Positions 61,196 through 64,000 of a DNA stretch of 64,000 nucleotides are shown piece by piece (positions within the stretch are counted from its first letter, which is position 1; each line of letters opens with the position of its first letter). Origin of the DNA: Formivibrio sp. (lineage in GTDB: Bacteria > Pseudomonadota > Gammaproteobacteria > Burkholderiales > Chitinibacteraceae); contig JARLJJ010000338.1 of NCBI GenBank assembly GCA_031291275.1, forward strand, positions 1 to 64,000, written 5' to 3'. The position numbers and the translations under genes were made by a program. The notes below the pieces were generated by a model that had not been told where the DNA came from, did not search any database, and saw only the letters and a list, made by a program, of their open reading frames with translations.

Positions 61196-61795
61196 TTATT
61201 CAGCCTTCCTGATTTGAATATTGGTTTTAACCGAAGTAACGCCTTCAGTATCACGGGCAATAAATCCGGCGTTATCTGCCTCTGCTTGAGTTTTGACATC
61301 CCCGCTCAAGACCACTGCACCACTCTTCGTGGTATCCACATTGATGTGATCCAAACTGCTCATCTTTTCATCCGCCAGCTTGGCCTTGATCTTGGTCGTG
61401 ATAATTGAGTCTTTAACGAATATTTCCGTATTTGCGAGGCTTGAGTTTTTATTAACGACAGGAGTCACGGGCACTTTCTCGACCTGAATATTGGTTCTGA
61501 CCGAGGTTACGCCTTCTGTTTCACTCGCAAGGGCAACGGCTTTATCCGCCTCTTCCTGGATTTTGACTTTACCGGTTAATACCACCACACCCTTGCTGGT
61601 GGTATTGACACTGATATTGGTCAGGCTGCTCATTTTTTCACCAGCAAGTTTGGCCTTGATCTTGGTGGTAATGACCGAGTCATTGACGAAGGTAAGCGGA
61701 TGCAGTTGATCCAGATTGGCATCGGCCGCATAGACCGTAACCGGTATCAGCAAAGTATTGATGACGAGGTAGCTTGCCAAGAGTTTTATTTTCAT
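61196..61795 (-). CDS. Periplasmic protein with two BON domains (OsmY-like)
   Basis: 199 aa. A signal peptide (about 1-23, ending VYAAD) precedes two BON domains (about 37-110 and 125-197). Their start VNDSVITTKIKAKLAGEKMSSL and VKDSIITTKIKAKLADEKMSSL are nearly identical, so the gene arose by internal duplication. OsmY-type proteins are stress-induced chaperone-like envelope proteins. A TATGT-N10-ACGGA site lies 61 bp upstream on the minus strand. It is a paralogue of the BON lipoprotein at 40751. Confidence 0.92.
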   Translation of the reverse strand: MKIKLLASYLVINTLLIPVTVYAADANLDQLHPLTFVNDSVITTKIKAKLAGEKMSSLTNISVNTTSKGVVVLTGKVKIQEEADKAVALASETEGVTSVRTNIQVEKVPVTPVVNKNSSLANTEIFVKDSIITTKIKAKLADEKMSSLDHINVDTTKSGAVVLSGDVKTQAEADNAGFIARDTEGVTSVKTNIQIRKAE

Positions 61796-61855
61796 GATCG
61801 CTCATTCTTCAGGATAAAGGATAAGAACGAATGATCAGGCCATTCATTGGCATTA

Positions 61856-61875
61856 TCCGTTCGTTTGCGCACATA
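61856..61875 (-). promoter_or_regulatory. TATGT-N10-ACAGA motif, copy 4 (ACGGA variant)
   Basis: Minus strand TATGTGCGCAAACGAACGGA, one base off the motif in the right half, 61 bp before the two-BON gene. Confidence 0.45.
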
Positions 61876-61932
61876 GCTTGCGGTGGACTGGTTATTCGCC
61901 ATAGATGAACTGCGTTTTGTTCAAGTCAATGC

Positions 61933-61952
61933 TATGTGTGTCAACGGACAGA
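61933..61952 (+). promoter_or_regulatory. TATGT-N10-ACAGA motif, copy 3
   Basis: TATGTGTGTCAACGGACAGA, about 155 bp before the C-x10-C repeat gene. Flanks resemble those of copy 2 (34564). Confidence 0.55.
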
Positions 61953-62106
61953 CGACGATGTGCTTTCTTTCTAAGCTCGATTTATCGAAATCAATCTCTG
62001 CTTGATAGGTAAATACATACGGCAGGTTTTTGGGAGAAGGGAAATGCATGCGCAACATTATGATGTAAGTACATCACTTCAAAGTTCGTTGCACAAAGGA
62101 ATAGTC

Positions 62107-62718
62107 GTGAACAAATTCATCGTCAGTATGGCCGTGCTTGCGCTCGGGCTTACCTTCAACACGGTTTCGATGGCCGCAGACATCTCAAAAAGTGACTACG
62201 TCGCCAGAAAAGATAGCATCACGGCCGAGTACAAATCCGCCAGAGAGGCCTGCGCTTCATTGGCTGGAAATGGGAATAATGTTTGCGCGGCTGAAGTTAA
62301 TGGCAAGGAAACCGTTGCCAAAGCCGAGCTTGAAGCCAGCTACAAACCTACTCGAAAAAACGACAACCAGGTGAGTGTCGTTAAAGCAGAGACCCGCTAT
62401 GCCGTTGAAAAGCAACGCTGCGAGGCGCTGACGGCTAATGCCAAGGATGTATGCGTGGAGGAGGCAAAATTGGCGAAGACCGCGGCCATTGCGGATGCAG
62501 AGGTTAAAATGAAAACCTCGGATGCCAATGCCAAGGCCAACGAGACATCGGCAGCAGCGCACAGCAAAGCAAACGACAAGGCAGTCGATGCCCGTAAAGA
62601 AGCTACCGAAGACAAGCTTGATGCCGAATATTCGTTGGCAAAAGAAAAATGTTCAGCCTATGCAGGCAGCCCCAAAGATCAGTGCTTGGATCAAGCGAAG
62701 CTCCGCTTTAACAAGTAG
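62107..62718 (+). CDS. Secreted helical protein with three C-x10-C repeats
   Basis: 203 aa. A signal peptide (1-24, ending MAAD) leads to an Ala/Lys/Glu-rich, probably coiled protein. Three repeats each hold two cysteines ten residues apart (CASLAGNGNNVC, CEALTANAKDVC, CSAYAGSPKDQC) on helical hairpins, suggesting disulfide-locked or metal-binding units. No family is recognised. Start is a GTG with AAGGAAT upstream; the frame is open 35 codons earlier. A TATGT-N10-ACAGA motif lies upstream. Confidence 0.75.
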   Translation: MNKFIVSMAVLALGLTFNTVSMAADISKSDYVARKDSITAEYKSAREACASLAGNGNNVCAAEVNGKETVAKAELEASYKPTRKNDNQVSVVKAETRYAVEKQRCEALTANAKDVCVEEAKLAKTAAIADAEVKMKTSDANAKANETSAAAHSKANDKAVDARKEATEDKLDAEYSLAKEKCSAYAGSPKDQCLDQAKLRFNK

Positions 62719-62833
62719 CAAACCAAACTCGAATCCTGCCGGAGTAACCGAAAAGTCTGGCAATGCCGGCATATTGAAGCGAAATCAAACCACGGCTGGC
62801 GGTGTGTGGGTATCGGTGCGGTTGGCGGCACCT

Positions 62834-62867
62834 AAAAGGAGCAAGTGCAATCGCACTTGCCCTTTTT
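62834..62867. terminator. Bidirectional terminator
   Basis: GCAAGTGC-AATC-GCACTTGC (62841-62860), flanked by AAAAGG and CCTTTTT, between convergent genes. Confidence 0.9.
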
Positions 62868-62895
62868 ATTTTGCCTGTGCCCAGCGTGGGGCGAG

Positions 62896-64000
62896 CTACT
62901 TTTCCTGCTTGCGAAGAATTTCTTCTTCGCGTTTCTGATCCACGCGATCGTTTTTCCTATCCTTTGGATCGACCACATCCGGCTTGCCTTTTGGGTCCTG
63001 CGGCGCCGCTTCCTGCGGTACCTTCTGGGCGGGAAAAACAATTTGCGCGGGTGGCGGAACCACTCTGGAGGGGGATGTCAGGACTTGTCCGCGTGACTCT
63101 CCGTTTCCACGCGGCTCCGGCTTGCCGCGTTGTTCCTGTATTGGAGTAATGGGCGCAGCGGGTACAGTTTGGCGCGGAGCAGCTGCAGGAGGAGCAACGG
63201 CTGGCGGTGATACAGGAGCCATTTGAGGTGGCCTGTGTGCTTCAGGGTTTCCGCGCGGTTCTGGTCGACCTCGTTGCTCTGACATGGGTGTTACCGGCGT
63301 TGCGGGAGTGATTTGGCGCGGAGCGATCGGCATCGGTGCCGCACCTTGAGGTTGGGGCGAACGCAACTCTATCCGGTTTTTTTGCTCTGGCACCGGAACA
63401 GCCGGAGCAGATGGCGTTGTCGGATGCGGGGCAAGCGTGGCCGGGGGAACGATCTGCGGCTGAGGTGAAGGAGATGCTGGTCGCCCGCGCAGCTCAATGA
63501 TTCCACGTGGTTCTGGCCGACCCTGTGGTTCCTGAGCTGGAGTAGTAGGTGCGGTAACGCGTGGCGAGACCGGAGTCGTTCGTGTATCGGGCCTCCCGCG
63601 CCCCTCCGCTGCCCTGCCAGCGGGAGCTGCAGGTGGAGGCATTACCGCTGGAGACATTGTTTGTGTTGGCAGAATCAATTTCACAGCAGGTACAGGTAGT
63701 GTGCCCTTAGGTTTCAAATCCTTGCGTGCCGCCTCGTCGAGCGGCCGACCCGGTTTTTCAGTCAACTGCTGCTGTTGTTGTTCGAAACCGGCATGCGCAG
63801 GAGGAGGCACGGTCCGCGCAACCACGGGCTGCTCAAACACATGCGACGGCGGCGGCTTTCTTCCCTGCCTTGCATCACCATGGACGCTTTGCTGTGTAGG
63901 CGCCACGGGGGGCGCCACTGCCACCGCGCCACTGACAGCCACATCACTGGATACCCGAATCGCGGTTCTGGACACAGGCTGCGATTGCACAAAAGTCGTT
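62896..64000 (-). CDS. C-terminal part of a Pro-rich secreted protein (truncated by the window)
   Basis: At least 368 aa, open to the right edge of the window, so the N terminus and any signal peptide are outside. Low complexity: Pro, Ala, Arg, Gln. Repeats around E-Q-R-G-R-P-E-P-R-G occur four times with variation (about every 45-60 aa). The early part (VAPPVAPTQQSVHG, FEQPVVARTVPPP) resembles the tails of DUF6600/FecR-like periplasmic proteins, which is a weak match. It ends in a charged tail DRKNDRVDQKREEEILRKQEK. Confidence 0.6.
   Translation of the reverse strand, partial: TTFVQSQPVSRTAIRVSSDVAVSGAVAVAPPVAPTQQSVHGDARQGRKPPPSHVFEQPVVARTVPPPAHAGFEQQQQQLTEKPGRPLDEAARKDLKPKGTLPVPAVKLILPTQTMSPAVMPPPAAPAGRAAEGRGRPDTRTTPVSPRVTAPTTPAQEPQGRPEPRGIIELRGRPASPSPQPQIVPPATLAPHPTTPSAPAVPVPEQKNRIELRSPQPQGAAPMPIAPRQITPATPVTPMSEQRGRPEPRGNPEAHRPPQMAPVSPPAVAPPAAAPRQTVPAAPITPIQEQRGKPEPRGNGESRGQVLTSPSRVVPPPAQIVFPAQKVPQEAAPQDPKGKPDVVDPKDRKNDRVDQKREEEILRKQEK

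Larger units (their letters stand above)
61796..62106. other. 311-bp divergent intergenic region with two motif copies
   Basis: Holds TATGT-N10-AC(A/G)GA on both strands (61856-61875 minus, 61933-61952 plus), one for each divergent gene. No further gene was recognised. Confidence 0.5.

Noticed and set aside
1-64000. CRISPR array, prophage or integrative element
   Set aside because: No regularly spaced direct repeats, cas genes, integrases, or phage structural genes; the tRNA genes at the left end show no attachment-site duplication in view.

Overview
The window is a 64 kb, gene-dense chromosomal stretch (about 53-55% G+C by eye) from a betaproteobacterium. Gene content points to the Nitrosomonadales side of the class (Gallionella/Sideroxydans/Methylophilales-type lineages) rather than classical Burkholderiales: a DUF2863 gene, a phasin, fnr divergent from a hemN homologue, a multifunctional cysG, a lexA gene with GAAC-N4-GTTC operators (the LexA motif I recall being reported for Sideroxydans and relatives), and mostly single-copy housekeeping genes. 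No plasmid, phage, transposase or CRISPR genes were seen. The genus assignment is inference; no database was searched.

Layout. 1-0.3 kb: two minus-strand tRNA genes (Glu-UUC, Arg-ACG). 0.4-14 kb: an Hpt-HD signalling protein, mscL, dusC with a MazG-like pyrophosphatase, ald with a divergent Lrp-type regulator, ppdK behind a highly structured leader, yaeQ, a YgjV-like membrane protein, an ABC-F ATPase and a DUF1631 protein. 14-23 kb: prfB (no programmed frameshift), lysS, a DUF1275 membrane protein, cysG, lexA, queF-msrA, rhlE. 23-29 kb: GNAT, DUF2863, a TauE/DsbD-like membrane protein, a divergent hemN-like gene and fnr around a near-consensus FNR box, and a phasin. 29-41 kb: a Ser/Thr kinase-HDOD-GAF protein, then an envelope/stress island: secreted Pro/Gln-rich protein, OmpA-type protein, two small lipoproteins, a CHASE3-PAS hybrid histidine kinase with a response regulator and a Crp-family regulator, and a BON lipoprotein. 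41-46 kb: dinB, a TRIC-type channel, and an arsenic locus (arsM divergent from arsR-arsC-acr3). 46-53.6 kb: DUF1272, DUF4202, RNase HI, and two LysR genes each divergent from redox or detoxification genes. 53.7-58 kb: suhB, trmJ and the selenium set yedF-selD/mnmH, split by a MITE-like repeat. 58-64 kb: an esterase, a FUSC exporter, a two-BON protein, a C-x10-C repeat protein and the C-terminal part of a Pro-rich protein that runs off the window.

The strongest non-gene signals are: (a) a putative four-way-junction RNA at the 5' end of the ppdK transcript, with a mutually exclusive pairing next to the Shine-Dalgarno; (b) Bacillus-like LexA boxes before lexA and dinB; (c) a shared 20-bp motif TATGT-N10-ACAGA before four envelope/stress genes at two distant places; (d) a 268-bp MITE-like element made of nested cruciforms, sitting between selD and mnmH and carrying a small ORF that overlaps the mnmH start; (e) a 379-bp element bounded by 38-nt inverted arms whose 12-bp cores point the same way; (f) a short leader ORF joined by a TTGA overlap to the hybrid kinase. 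Start codons were re-chosen from ribosome-binding sites in many genes, as stated per entry.
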